A DNA stretch of 64,000 nucleotides from Eubacteriaceae bacterium (GCA_902362455.1 CABIWJ010000004.1:62001-126000), one strand, 5' to 3'; positions 44,155 through 54,698 are shown, counted from the stretch's first letter. Numbers and translations: made by a program. The notes: generated by a model from the letters alone, not told the origin.

Positions 44155-46704
44155 ATGTTTAAAATTAAAAAGTTAAATAATAAAGGTGATACTTTAGTAA
44201 TTGTGCTTATAGGTATATTTGTATTATCAATTCTAGGTACACTCATTTTAGGTGTAACTGCCACTAACTTATCTATGAAAGCAAATGAGAATAAAAATGA
44301 GAAAACATTTTATTATGCAGAGAAAGCTGTGGACGAATTATATGCTGGTATTGGCGAAGAAGTAATGGATGCCGTACAGGAATCATATAACGAAGTACTT
44401 GTTAATTATGTAAGCTATGGTTCAGGTGTTAATGCAAATGATAAAATGGTAGAATTGCTGAATAATAGACTTGTCAAACTTTATGATAATAAGAAAATAG
44501 ATAAAACAGCATCAGGATTAGATGTTAAAAAAGTAATAGAAAGATGTGTAAGTAATGGATACATTAATAGCGTAACCGGATATACATTTGATTGTAAAGC
44601 ACCTGATGGTTCTGCTGATGTTGTATTTTATGAGAAAGCAGTTGGAAGTACAGGCTATACTGAATTAACAGGAAGTACTATTGATGTAAAAGATATAGAT
44701 AGAATATCTATAAAAAATATCGAAGTAAAGTGCATATCAAATCAGGGATATTCTTCAAAGATTAAGACAGATATAGATATCAATATTCCAGAGTTTAATA
44801 TTGATTTTACAGATTCAGATACTACTATGGATTTACAGGATTTATTAAAATATAGTCTTATATGTCAAGGTGGAAATTTATCAAATGATGTGGCTAAGGA
44901 TGGTGCTGTAAATAGAATACATCCGGCTATTGAGATAGCAAATGGTGCAAATGTAACTATTTCAGGTAATTTGTATGCTGATGGAACAGCATATGATGCA
45001 AATAAAGTTACTAATGCGGCAGGAACTGAATACTGGGTTAATAAATCGCCAATGGTAGTTGTAAATAAGAATCAATCTATAAGAATTAATGAATCAGCTA
45101 CATTAAGATTGAACTCTAAAATTGTTAACTGTAATAATGATATTGAAGTTGGTGATAACTCTGGTCTTATCATAAGAAACAGAAATGGTGAAGAAAAAAC
45201 GGATACCACAGATACAATGCAGTTATTCGCTGATAATATTATTACTAAAGCAGGAACATCTAATGCAACAATAGATATTGTTGGTAATACTATGTTAAAG
45301 GATGACTTGCAGCTTGATGGAAACAAATCTAATGTTAAGATAAAGGGAAATTACTTTGGATACGGATATCGAGATGATGATAATGATGGTAATGAAGATA
45401 ATACCGGAGCGATAACAGGTTTTGTTGATGTTGGATTAACCACAACTGAGCATGAAAGAAGCAGTGCAATCGTAATAAATGGAACAGGTGCCAATGTAGA
45501 TATGTTAGGTGTTAATAAGTTAATATTAGCCGGCAGAGCTTATATTGATTTAGATGCGAGTGGAAAAAACACATCGTATATGACAGGTGAATCTGTATCA
45601 TTTAAAGGAAATCAGAAAATGTATCTTGCTGATACAGAGTTATCAGGAAGTAAAGTGGCAGGAACTAATCCAATATCATATTCTGAGTTATTATCAAAAG
45701 CAGGTATAGCAGACGGTGCCGAGATAACATATTCGGATTTGAATCTTCAAGATGAAAATAGTGTAGTTGCAAAGAAAATTAAGTTTGACAATATGGTATA
45801 TTTCTATGTAAAAAATAATAATCCTGTAACACAGACTCAGTATTTTATTAATGCATATCATAATAATATTGATAAAAGAAAGGATTTAAAAACACAGGTT
45901 GAAAAATTAGATGTTCATCAGTTATCATTTTCAAATTCTGTTAAAGCCTATACTGCAGGTGCATTAATGCAGGTTGGTAGGACAACATCTAATAATATAG
46001 AGGTAACAAATCCGGTATCAGGTGCATTAGGTATTGCTAAAAATGAAGCACTTAGTTTAATGGAAGTTATTAAAAACAGACTTAATAATTTAACACCTTC
46101 ACTTAAGGACGTTAGTGAGAATTATATATTAGGTCAGGATAATACATTAGTAGCAGGTTCTACAAGTGATGAATTACCATTTGATTATCTTATCAATAGA
46201 GAAAAATTATATGATAAATGTGGTACTGGAAGATTAACAAAAGAGATAGATTTACAGAATTTAACATCAGGTGCTCTTACAACTGAGGGCTTAACATCAG
46301 ATGAGCAGAAACAATTCATAATGAAAGCCAGAGACATACTTGATAACTATGCTGGTGGATGGGTTGGTAAAAAATTTGGATTTATACTCAGTTGTGAAGG
46401 TGGTATAGGAAATTCTCCTATAGAATTAGATGCTGGTGTTATAATTACAGACACACCTTATCAGATTAATAAGAATTTTACCGGTTTAATCATATGTAAT
46501 GGAAAAATGACGGTAAGTGGAAATGTTAGCATCCAGGCATGTGAAGAACTTAGTGGATTATTATTTACATATATTCCATCATTACAAGATGTTTTAGGTC
46601 CATCATTTAATAAAATAGGTGTGGCAGAAGATGGTACAGTAGTTGATGTAAGTGCACTTAAATATACAGATATTGTAGATAAATCAAATTGGAAGAAAGA
46701 TTAA
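44155..46704 (+). CDS. Very large prepilin-like protein (PilX/GspK-like) with predicted beta-helix
   Basis: 849 residues. NNKGDTLVIVLIGIFVLSILGTLILG is a prepilin-type leader and helix, but Glu5 is replaced by Ile, as in GspK/PilX-type tip pilins, which lack Glu5. SMKANENKNEKTFYYAEKAVDE continues the PilX-like helix. Residues about 270-480 show short repeating beta-strands and Asn/Gly/Asp turns suggestive of a right-handed beta-helix, with an Asp-rich DDDNDGNEDN possible calcium loop. The start chosen is ATG at 44155, after AGGAGGTG; the GTG at 44143 overlaps that site. A candidate pilus-tip adhesin (inference). Confidence 0.7.
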   Translation: MFKIKKLNNKGDTLVIVLIGIFVLSILGTLILGVTATNLSMKANENKNEKTFYYAEKAVDELYAGIGEEVMDAVQESYNEVLVNYVSYGSGVNANDKMVELLNNRLVKLYDNKKIDKTASGLDVKKVIERCVSNGYINSVTGYTFDCKAPDGSADVVFYEKAVGSTGYTELTGSTIDVKDIDRISIKNIEVKCISNQGYSSKIKTDIDINIPEFNIDFTDSDTTMDLQDLLKYSLICQGGNLSNDVAKDGAVNRIHPAIEIANGANVTISGNLYADGTAYDANKVTNAAGTEYWVNKSPMVVVNKNQSIRINESATLRLNSKIVNCNNDIEVGDNSGLIIRNRNGEEKTDTTDTMQLFADNIITKAGTSNATIDIVGNTMLKDDLQLDGNKSNVKIKGNYFGYGYRDDDNDGNEDNTGAITGFVDVGLTTTEHERSSAIVINGTGANVDMLGVNKLILAGRAYIDLDASGKNTSYMTGESVSFKGNQKMYLADTELSGSKVAGTNPISYSELLSKAGIADGAEITYSDLNLQDENSVVAKKIKFDNMVYFYVKNNNPVTQTQYFINAYHNNIDKRKDLKTQVEKLDVHQLSFSNSVKAYTAGALMQVGRTTSNNIEVTNPVSGALGIAKNEALSLMEVIKNRLNNLTPSLKDVSENYILGQDNTLVAGSTSDELPFDYLINREKLYDKCGTGRLTKEIDLQNLTSGALTTEGLTSDEQKQFIMKARDILDNYAGGWVGKKFGFILSCEGGIGNSPIELDAGVIITDTPYQINKNFTGLIICNGKMTVSGNVSIQACEELSGLLFTYIPSLQDVLGPSFNKIGVAEDGTVVDVSALKYTDIVDKSNWKKD

Positions 46705-46774
46705 TACATCATTATCAATTATATTATTATAAGACAATTATAGAATTATAAACGTAAAGGAGAGGAATTTTATC

Positions 46775-47305
46775 GTGAATAAAAAGAAAAAGAATAGAGG
46801 ATTTTCATTGATTGAAATAATCGTGACTATTGCAATTATGGCGGTTATTACAGCCGGAGCGGTCTCAATATATTCATTGATAAATTCCTCAAAATTAAAA
46901 TCAATGGCGGGTAAGGTTAATGATGCTATTAGTAATGTAAGGTCAGATACATTAACTAAAGAAGGTGTATATGGTTATTTGATGAAATATGATAATACAG
47001 AAAAATGTTGTACCATATGTCTATATAAAGATGGAAACACAGCCAATCCGTATAAGAAGATTTCTTTAGGTAAATCAGGCCGTTATTATGTGAAAGATAA
47101 ACTCGGAAATCCATATTACCTTGATAAAGTTGATACAAATAGTCTTAAATTTGAATTTGAAAAGTCAGACGGGTCGTTTAAATTTATTAAGGCAACATCA
47201 TCTGGTACAGCAATAGATATGGATAATTGCATATATGTTGAATATTCAGGAAAAGTTAAGAAGATTAAGTTAGTAAAATTAACAGGCAAACATTATATAG
47301 AATAG
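46775..47305 (+). CDS. Minor pilin (GspH/FimT-like)
   Basis: 176 residues. MNKKKKNRG leader, then FSLIEIIVTIAIMAVITAGAV with Glu5, then SSKLKSMAGKVNDAISNVRSDTL and a small beta-rich domain. The pattern FSLIEIIVTIAIMAVI with a following helix into a beta domain matches GspH/FimT-like minor pilins. GTG start at 46775 after AAAGGAGAGG; no ATG is closer. Confidence 0.8.
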   Translation: MNKKKKNRGFSLIEIIVTIAIMAVITAGAVSIYSLINSSKLKSMAGKVNDAISNVRSDTLTKEGVYGYLMKYDNTEKCCTICLYKDGNTANPYKKISLGKSGRYYVKDKLGNPYYLDKVDTNSLKFEFEKSDGSFKFIKATSSGTAIDMDNCIYVEYSGKVKKIKLVKLTGKHYIE

Positions 47306-47345
47306 TAGTTGATTTACAATACATATTAAATGAAAGGGATAGTTT

Positions 47346-47909
47346 ATGAGAAGTAAAAATTTCAAAGACAATAATAGCGGTTTAACCTTATTGGAATTAA
47401 TCATTGGTCTTGCAATTTCTCTTATAGTAATTGTAGCTGCATTTTCATTTGTTAATGTTGGAATCAGCTCATATGATAATACTAATAAGACTACAACTTT
47501 ACAACAGGAAGTGTCATTTATAAATAATATACTTGGTAATGGTATAAGAAGTGGTTCAAAAGATCAAGTGACCATAGTGAAATATGACACAGGAGATAAG
47601 GCACTTTATACAGGTACAAAAGTATTCTATTACAATGCGGGTAAAGAGTCTTTGTACATATATGAAGGTAGTGAATGGAAAACCGCAGCAATTACATCGG
47701 ATAATAATGATAATCTGGTATCTAAATATGTAAAATCATTTGATGTGAATTATGAGAAAACGGATACTACAACTACAACACCAACTACATATAATAATGG
47801 AGATGAATATACTGGATGTTCAAATCTGTTAAATGTTCATATGAAAGTACAGGTGAAAAATAAAAAGGATGAATCACAAATTATTTATAATATTAGAAAT
47901 AATAGTTAA
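47346..47909 (+). CDS. Minor pilin (PilW/GspJ-like)
   Basis: 187 residues. Leader ends in NNSG, mature start LTLLELIIGLAISLIVIVAAF with Glu5, then SSYDNTNKTTTLQQEVSFINNILGNGIRSG and a beta domain. The GLTLLELIIGLAISLIV helix and the following LQQEVSFINN are typical of PilW/GspJ. Position between the GspH-like pilin and the giant protein completes a set of H-, I-, J-, K-like minor pilins that usually initiate the pilus tip. Confidence 0.78.
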   Translation: MRSKNFKDNNSGLTLLELIIGLAISLIVIVAAFSFVNVGISSYDNTNKTTTLQQEVSFINNILGNGIRSGSKDQVTIVKYDTGDKALYTGTKVFYYNAGKESLYIYEGSEWKTAAITSDNNDNLVSKYVKSFDVNYEKTDTTTTTPTTYNNGDEYTGCSNLLNVHMKVQVKNKKDESQIIYNIRNNS

Positions 47910-47937
47910 TATTTAGAGATAAGGAGGAAGAGAGAAT

Positions 47938-50900
47938 ATGGCTATTAAGAATTTCATAGTTAAGAATAAAAAGAAAAGTATTTGTTTTCTTACAGCTTTG
48001 ATAATATGTATCGTGTCGGTTTTTTCAGTTATTATTGTCAAGCAGATTAATGCCGGCGTATTCAGAAAAGATGAAAACGGAAATAATGTTTCGGTTAATG
48101 AAATCAAAATTCTTGAAATTGTTGCAAGAGAAGGTGAGCAGGTTCTTGGTTATACTGTAGAAGGCCAGGAGCCTATTAGTGTTTCTAATATTGAAAGTTA
48201 CAAGGGCAACATGGATTTAGATGTTACTGACTTTAAGAATGTAACAGGATATGATGTGACAAAGAAAGCTAATAATGATGGCACATTTAGTTATAAAGTA
48301 AATGGTTCAAAGCTTAATAGAACATTTAATAATAATGTGCTTGGTGAATCAATGTCAAAAGGTGAGATACAGGTTAAAGCTATTCAGGCCGCAGATGTTA
48401 AGGTAAGTGATGTTGAATGGGCTGATTTAATCTATATTAACTCAAATGATTATAACAGTAATCTTATGTATTATTATGACCAGTTTGTATGCAATGGTTC
48501 TATGGGGATTGAGCCTGGACAACTTGGTCAGAATTACAATGATGTATATTTAGTAAATCAGGATAAATTATATAGTTCAATTGATAAGATTATCCGTTCA
48601 GTAGGCAATAAGAAAGTTGCGGATACACTTACAAACGAAGATTTTGAATATGTTCAGATTAAACTTGCTAATCAGGAAGAAATTAATGCTAATCTTTCTA
48701 ATTATAAAGAATATAATTTAAGTTATTATAGAGAAAAGTTTGGAAGTCTGGACGAAGAGATATCAGATAATATTGAAGAGGGGATTACAAGAATTAATAA
48801 ATTATTAAGCGATATTAACAGTGAAGCAGAAGAAACAGCATTAGGTAAGTTATATGATTTACAAGGCAGAACCCTGACAGATGAAGAAAAGGAAGAAAAT
48901 AAAGTATATTTCTTACCAGCAGGATTTAGTAATTATTTAGAATTTAATGCAGATAAGTATTTTAATGAAATTTCTACATATACACTTGGAATTACAGCAA
49001 CTAATATTAAAGCGATAATTAATAATGTGAATGCAGATGTTTCTGTAGAATCATTAAAGACATTACTACAGTATAAGAATAAGGCTGTTCAGGCATTGAA
49101 TAATCCACCTGTCGATCCGGAAGCAGATAAATACGGATTCACACAGGATGATTATGATACAATTTCAGAATGCTTTAAAAAGGTTAACCTTGGAAATATA
49201 AATGAAGGAATATTATTTAATTATACAGAGGCATTTTTAAATGAATCATTTAAATTCACAACTGCTGATGCAGAAGCTATAAGAGGACTTATTGATAGTG
49301 TTAATAAAGCTAAACAGGATGAGGTATTAGATGAATTAGCAAATGCAGTTGCAGATGAAGAAAAAATGAACAATTTCTGTGATAATGCAGAGACTAATTT
49401 TGAATATGCAGATATTAACGGATATGACAAATATTATATTAATAATTATATAGATGCATTAAAGCAGCTTACAGATGCAAATACATTTAAAACAGATGCA
49501 AAATGTGACTTGACTAAAATTGAAAAATTCATTGAAGATGTAAATAAGAATACAGAAGTATTTGAAGATGTTGAAGTATCATGTGATTTAGTATGGAAAG
49601 TTGCGACATCTATTTACAATAAGGCAATGAGCGAAGATGTTGCATTAATGTATAATACAGAGTTACTTACTAATAAGACACTTGGTGATTATACACAGGA
49701 TTTAACAGAAGTGGCTAAAGCTAATGAAAGTGTTATGAATTTAGCTAACAGAGAAAAAGTAGATAATACTAATAACGTTTATAAATTACTTTTATTATCA
49801 AGACAGATTAGAGATTCTTATTACGCTGACAATCTATCAGCTAAGATAGATGTTAGTGGAGTATATTATCCAGCAGGATTAGATGGTGAAGCAGAGGGTA
49901 TTAATAGCTGGAATATGAATACCTTTGATGGCGATGACGGAAATGTAGGTGATACATCTATTAATTACGCAAAATATCGTGAGCCTGAAGTTGTTGGACA
50001 GACATATGGCTCAGATGGTACAAATGGTTCATCAACCAATTACGTATATAAGAGAATATATAGCTTTACAGGTGACCAGTTCTTTGGTGGAGCCAAATTC
50101 ACATCAGATGCTGTTTCAGATGATAAAAGTTATATAATTACTGCTAATAGTGGATATTCAGATTCGACAACAGATTTAATTGTTACTTCAGATTTGGAAG
50201 ATGATAATTATATATTGATAAGTGCAGAGAATAATGCATCATATCAGACAAATAATTGTATATATGCACATTTCTGGGATGATAATAATATTTCATATAA
50301 GGAAGAATTTGTAAAGGTATCAGGTGAAGCTAAAGGCTCAAATGGTAAATATACATTATATAAAGTTTGTGTTCCAAAAGGATACAGACATGTGTTACTA
50401 ACTAATATAGCATCATGGAATGGAAATATTAAAACTGCGGATTATACATTACCTTCTGATTATAAAGGAAAACTTTTCTACATTAGTGGAAATACTATTA
50501 AACAGGATACAAGCGGAAGAAATAATTATGTATTAGCAGGTATTAATAATTCTAAATTGAATGATACAGTTGTATTTAATGGTTCAATGGATATGAAGTT
50601 CTGGGCATATAATAATGAAGTTGCAAGTAATAATTTTACAGCATCATATAGATTGTATGTAGATAATACTGTTATCTTTAGCAGTAATGATGCAGGTTAC
50701 CATTATCTTGAAGGTGTATCTAATGCTGGAAACCAGCCGTTTACGATGAGTGATACAATTAAGATAAAAGATGCACAAACAGTAATCGTAGGTGATGATG
50801 AGATTAAGTTATATGCTAATGATGGACAGAATTTCCGTGGACAGCTTCTAAGTCTTTCATCAAGTAATAAGCTTAGGATAGAACTTAATTATAATGATGC

Positions 50901-53900
50901 TTCAGGTGTGACACATACGAGCAACTATTATTACCAGATGGCAAAACCAGCATATGATTTTAAGGTTACTAACTTTATTAAGGATGGTCAGATTGAATAT
51001 GTTAATTTTGCAAATTTACAATTCACATATACAAATATGGATTATGTAAGATATTCCGTAGATAATGGCGCATTCGCTGAAATAACAGCAGATAATAACT
51101 TAATAAGCATTGGTTCTGATAAGAATATTGGTGATACAACTCAACTTATTGTTAAGTATAAACCAGTTGGTGGTGATGAAATTGTTATTACAACAACATT
51201 AAAGAAGTCAGAGTTAGCAAGTGTTGAGCATAATTATTTATCAGAAAATACAGCAACTAATAGTTCAGGACTTACAAATGATCCATTATTAACGACTACT
51301 GAGAATAGTGCTATAGTTGGTAAGACTAAAGGTGACGTATTAGTATACTTATTAAGAGTATCACTTATGAATGTTAATTATCCAATTAATGTATTAGAGG
51401 TACAGCCTCAGGCTCATGCAACTGATTTAGATAATGCTAATATGGCTAAGAAAATTCTTCAGGCACTTAAGGTTGATATACCGAGTGATATAAACAAGAA
51501 TTATAAGAAGTATGTAAATGTTACAAGTATGAGCGTTAAAGAGTTTAATACTAGAAATGATGAGTTAACAGCAACTTATGATTTAATATATTTTGGTATT
51601 AACCCTGGATATCAATATGTATCAACAAGTGGCAAGACAAGTGGACGAACAAAGTATAATGATAGTTCAATGGATGGACTTATTTATACAGGTATTGGTG
51701 ATAAATATACTATTCATTCTGCATTTGGTGGTATGGCTGCATCAGATTATGAATATATTAATAATTCAAAAGGAAATAATGTTAAAAGTGGAATGTCAGA
51801 TGATTTGTATAACACTTGGAAGAAATATTATACAACAGGTATGACAGGAAATAGTAATTCTTCTTGGAATCTTAATATGTTAGATAGCATTTCAGGACGT
51901 TATTATATGAAAAATGGAATGAAGACAACAAGAATTGGTGGTAATGATATAACTGTCAGAAAAATGAACGAATTGTTAGAATATCTTAAGAGTGGATATC
52001 CAATTTTATTAGCTGATGAGATTATGAATTGTGATAATTCAGACATTTATGATGATAATAATGGATATGAAAAAAATAAGAATACATATACTAACAATGT
52101 AAGCAGATGGCCTTATGTAGATCATAATTCTAAAATGTATAATTTCATTTTACAGGCTAAAGCATTAGGTAAAGATGAAAATGGCAATTATACTGGACTT
52201 GATAGTGATGGCAATAAGGTATTTATGGATAATAAGTCATATGCAAGTTTGGTATCTATATCTAAAATGAGTGACGGTTCAAATCCTGAGTATTTGTCAT
52301 CAGACAATAAATTTGAAGGTGGATTAAGATTTGCTTTCAAGAGAGTTGAAATTCTTGACTTTGAGTTTAAGAGTGGACCAAAACAGTATGATGAAGGCGT
52401 AAGTTCAGGTAATACAGGTAAATATATTGAAGCTAATGAGCAGGAACATAGTTTGTATAATATCAATTTAGGATTTAAAGATGGAATTAAAATTAATGAA
52501 AATCAAATTGATGGAAAATATATTTATAAAGTATACATAGATAAATCTGGCGTTGGTAAATTTGAAGATGTTGATACGGTAGAATTATCACCTGAATATG
52601 AATTAATTAAAGATAATGATGGATATGTCACAGGTGTACATATATATGGAAACTGGCCAGAGAATATAGAAGGATTTATTCCTTGGAAAGTTGAAGCTGT
52701 TGATGTGAATAATGCTGGTCTTAAATATACATATATTGGAAATTCAGCATTTAGACGTAAAGAAGCTAAGGATGTCTATGTTTTATGGATTAAGGCACAG
52801 GAAGATAAGTGTACATTAGATTTCTGCAATACTGTTAAAAATTACTCAGGTGATTTTAGTAATGATTATAGAATACATCTTATAACTATGTATTTAGCAG
52901 ATTTTAATGCATATTACAGTAAAGACGTAAATTGTGATGAATTCCGTGATAATAAAGATTTGCTTTTTACGTCTGAGACTTCTAAATTAAAAGTTAAATC
53001 TGTATGGGATTATGCAAAGACAAAATCAGCTTATGCAAAGAACAATTATAATATGGGCTCTAATGGAAATAGCAAAGAAGATAAACTTGATACGAAAAAA
53101 TTAAATGAATTAAGTGATAATACAGAATTAGATATGATTGTATGTGGTTTCTGTGATTCATATTCTCAGCTTGACATTAATGATATAGCAGCTTTAAAGA
53201 ATATTGAATATTTTGTTAATTCAGGTCATTCACTATTATATTCACATGATAATTCATCATTTAATAGTACAATACATAGATATTCAAAAAATGGATATAT
53301 TTCCCAGGGTGGAACAGATTGGGCAAGATATGAGACATATTTCCTTAAGACATTAGTTGGACAGGATAGATATGGTATAACAGCTAGTGAGTCTGATTTA
53401 CCTGAAGAATATGTAAATGCAAGAAAGTATTTGGATACAAGTAAAATTGAACAGGCAGATTTACGAGGAATGACAGAAACCTGGACATTTATAAGTAATG
53501 GCTGGGGCGGAGATAAGAAAGGTAACAAGCTATACGTAAAAGATATTGGCTCAAGTGAATATGTAAATATTAATACATATGCAACTACTACAAAGATTCT
53601 TCAAATGAATAAAGGTCAGATAACAGCATATCCATTTGTTTTGCCTGATTCTTCTAAGTTTTCGGTAGCAACTACACATACACAGTATAGTGAATTGAAT
53701 CTGGAAGATAGTGAAGTAACAGTATGGTATGCACTTGATTCACAACAAAATACAAAGAATATATATTATTATACTAAGGGTGATGGTTGTAACAACTATT
53801 ATATCTATTCAAAAGGTAATGTAACTTACACAGGTGCCGGACATTCGAGAATTTCAGGAATTGATGAACAGAAGTTGTTCGTAAATACATTGGTTGCTTC

Positions 53901-54441
53901 AATTAAAACAGGTAACTATGCACCAGTTGTTAAGGTTAATAATGCAATTAGTATAACGACTACAGAGAAAATTATTAATTATTATAAAGACAATGGTGCA
54001 ACAGTAACATTTACCGTTTCAGATTACGATTTGAAGGATAATGAAGAAAAAGGATTTTCAGATTTTAGAATCTACATAGATGTAAATGGAAATGATAAAT
54101 ATGATGAAGGTGATATTTTAATTAATGATCCAGATAATGCAGACATTTCTGATAATACATATATGAGAGATACAAATGATGAAAATGTTAAAATTAATAT
54201 TACAAAAGACAATTTAAAGAATAAAAAAGCTTATTCATTCTATTTGTCTGATGGTGATATTAAAGAGTTAGAGACAAGATTAGGTGCTAAGATTGAAAAC
54301 TATAATATTATAGTTGAAACTATCGATAATGGTTACTTAAAAGCTAAAGATGATGTATATCGAGAAGCTACTAAGATTAAGGCTTCTGATAAGTTTAAGT
54401 TAAAAGAAAGAGAAGAAGCTAAGTTATTCAACTTAAATTAA
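47938..54441 (+). CDS. Giant membrane-anchored surface protein, DUF5057-like
   Basis: 2167 residues, by far the largest gene here. A basic N-terminus and one hydrophobic segment (about 15-34) form a signal anchor. No LPxTG, cysteine lipobox or C-terminal membrane helix is seen. Residues 100-640 are mostly helical and Asn/Lys/Asp-rich. About 1145-1370 contains INVLEVQPQ, NVTSMSVKEFN and YDLIYFGINPG, phrases like DUF5057 proteins of Clostridia (recalled). YPILLADEI (about 1350) and MIVCGFCDSYS...SGHSLLYSHD (1730-1770) look like class I glutamine-amidotransferase-like folds. DVNGNDKYDEGD near 2047 resembles a calcium loop. AAGGAGG before the ATG, 28 bases after the last minor pilin, so it is probably part of the pilus operon. 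Function unknown. Confidence 0.75.
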   Translation: MAIKNFIVKNKKKSICFLTALIICIVSVFSVIIVKQINAGVFRKDENGNNVSVNEIKILEIVAREGEQVLGYTVEGQEPISVSNIESYKGNMDLDVTDFKNVTGYDVTKKANNDGTFSYKVNGSKLNRTFNNNVLGESMSKGEIQVKAIQAADVKVSDVEWADLIYINSNDYNSNLMYYYDQFVCNGSMGIEPGQLGQNYNDVYLVNQDKLYSSIDKIIRSVGNKKVADTLTNEDFEYVQIKLANQEEINANLSNYKEYNLSYYREKFGSLDEEISDNIEEGITRINKLLSDINSEAEETALGKLYDLQGRTLTDEEKEENKVYFLPAGFSNYLEFNADKYFNEISTYTLGITATNIKAIINNVNADVSVESLKTLLQYKNKAVQALNNPPVDPEADKYGFTQDDYDTISECFKKVNLGNINEGILFNYTEAFLNESFKFTTADAEAIRGLIDSVNKAKQDEVLDELANAVADEEKMNNFCDNAETNFEYADINGYDKYYINNYIDALKQLTDANTFKTDAKCDLTKIEKFIEDVNKNTEVFEDVEVSCDLVWKVATSIYNKAMSEDVALMYNTELLTNKTLGDYTQDLTEVAKANESVMNLANREKVDNTNNVYKLLLLSRQIRDSYYADNLSAKIDVSGVYYPAGLDGEAEGINSWNMNTFDGDDGNVGDTSINYAKYREPEVVGQTYGSDGTNGSSTNYVYKRIYSFTGDQFFGGAKFTSDAVSDDKSYIITANSGYSDSTTDLIVTSDLEDDNYILISAENNASYQTNNCIYAHFWDDNNISYKEEFVKVSGEAKGSNGKYTLYKVCVPKGYRHVLLTNIASWNGNIKTADYTLPSDYKGKLFYISGNTIKQDTSGRNNYVLAGINNSKLNDTVVFNGSMDMKFWAYNNEVASNNFTASYRLYVDNTVIFSSNDAGYHYLEGVSNAGNQPFTMSDTIKIKDAQTVIVGDDEIKLYANDGQNFRGQLLSLSSSNKLRIELNYNDASGVTHTSNYYYQMAKPAYDFKVTNFIKDGQIEYVNFANLQFTYTNMDYVRYSVDNGAFAEITADNNLISIGSDKNIGDTTQLIVKYKPVGGDEIVITTTLKKSELASVEHNYLSENTATNSSGLTNDPLLTTTENSAIVGKTKGDVLVYLLRVSLMNVNYPINVLEVQPQAHATDLDNANMAKKILQALKVDIPSDINKNYKKYVNVTSMSVKEFNTRNDELTATYDLIYFGINPGYQYVSTSGKTSGRTKYNDSSMDGLIYTGIGDKYTIHSAFGGMAASDYEYINNSKGNNVKSGMSDDLYNTWKKYYTTGMTGNSNSSWNLNMLDSISGRYYMKNGMKTTRIGGNDITVRKMNELLEYLKSGYPILLADEIMNCDNSDIYDDNNGYEKNKNTYTNNVSRWPYVDHNSKMYNFILQAKALGKDENGNYTGLDSDGNKVFMDNKSYASLVSISKMSDGSNPEYLSSDNKFEGGLRFAFKRVEILDFEFKSGPKQYDEGVSSGNTGKYIEANEQEHSLYNINLGFKDGIKINENQIDGKYIYKVYIDKSGVGKFEDVDTVELSPEYELIKDNDGYVTGVHIYGNWPENIEGFIPWKVEAVDVNNAGLKYTYIGNSAFRRKEAKDVYVLWIKAQEDKCTLDFCNTVKNYSGDFSNDYRIHLITMYLADFNAYYSKDVNCDEFRDNKDLLFTSETSKLKVKSVWDYAKTKSAYAKNNYNMGSNGNSKEDKLDTKKLNELSDNTELDMIVCGFCDSYSQLDINDIAALKNIEYFVNSGHSLLYSHDNSSFNSTIHRYSKNGYISQGGTDWARYETYFLKTLVGQDRYGITASESDLPEEYVNARKYLDTSKIEQADLRGMTETWTFISNGWGGDKKGNKLYVKDIGSSEYVNINTYATTTKILQMNKGQITAYPFVLPDSSKFSVATTHTQYSELNLEDSEVTVWYALDSQQNTKNIYYYTKGDGCNNYYIYSKGNVTYTGAGHSRISGIDEQKLFVNTLVASIKTGNYAPVVKVNNAISITTTEKIINYYKDNGATVTFTVSDYDLKDNEEKGFSDFRIYIDVNGNDKYDEGDILINDPDNADISDNTYMRDTNDENVKINITKDNLKNKKAYSFYLSDGDIKELETRLGAKIENYNIIVETIDNGYLKAKDDVYREATKIKASDKFKLKEREEAKLFNLN

Positions 54442-54516
54442 TATTTAACTAATTCTTATCAATAGTTTTTATAGAAATAAATCTATATAAATACAATTTC
54501 TATTAAATCAAAACTT

Positions 54517-54570
54517 AAACCGACTTCAAAGAAATGGGCATAGTTCCAAGACTTAGAGGTCGGTTTTTTT
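54517..54570 (+). terminator. Terminator of the pilus locus
   Basis: AAACCGACTTC (54517-54527) / GAGGTCGGTTT (54556-54566) with one mismatch and a 28-base loop, followed by TTTT. It closes the pilus operon. Confidence 0.75.
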
Positions 54571-54592
54571 ATGCTATGTAATTAAATATATA

Positions 54593-54621
54593 TTGACAAA
54601 GAAATTAAAATGATATATCAT
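54593..54621 (+). promoter_or_regulatory. Sigma-A promoter of yifB-dprA-topA-codY
   Basis: TTGACA (54593-54598), 17 bases, TATCAT (54616-54621); a TATAAT starts at 54621 but with too long a spacer. Confidence 0.6.
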
Positions 54622-54652
54622 ATAATCAATAAGTAACATTAAAATTTAATTT

Positions 54653-54698
54653 AACAAATTTAGTAAATGCAACAAACATATTTACTAAAGTATTTGTT
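54653..54698 (+). repeat. Leader hairpin before yifB
   Basis: AACAAATTTAGTAAAT pairs with ATTTACTAAAGTATTTGTT (two-base bulge) around GCAACAAACAT; the inner ten pairs are perfect. It lies in the leader between promoter and gene and is not followed by a T-run. The rest of 54442-54763 holds only the terminator and promoter listed. Confidence 0.55.
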
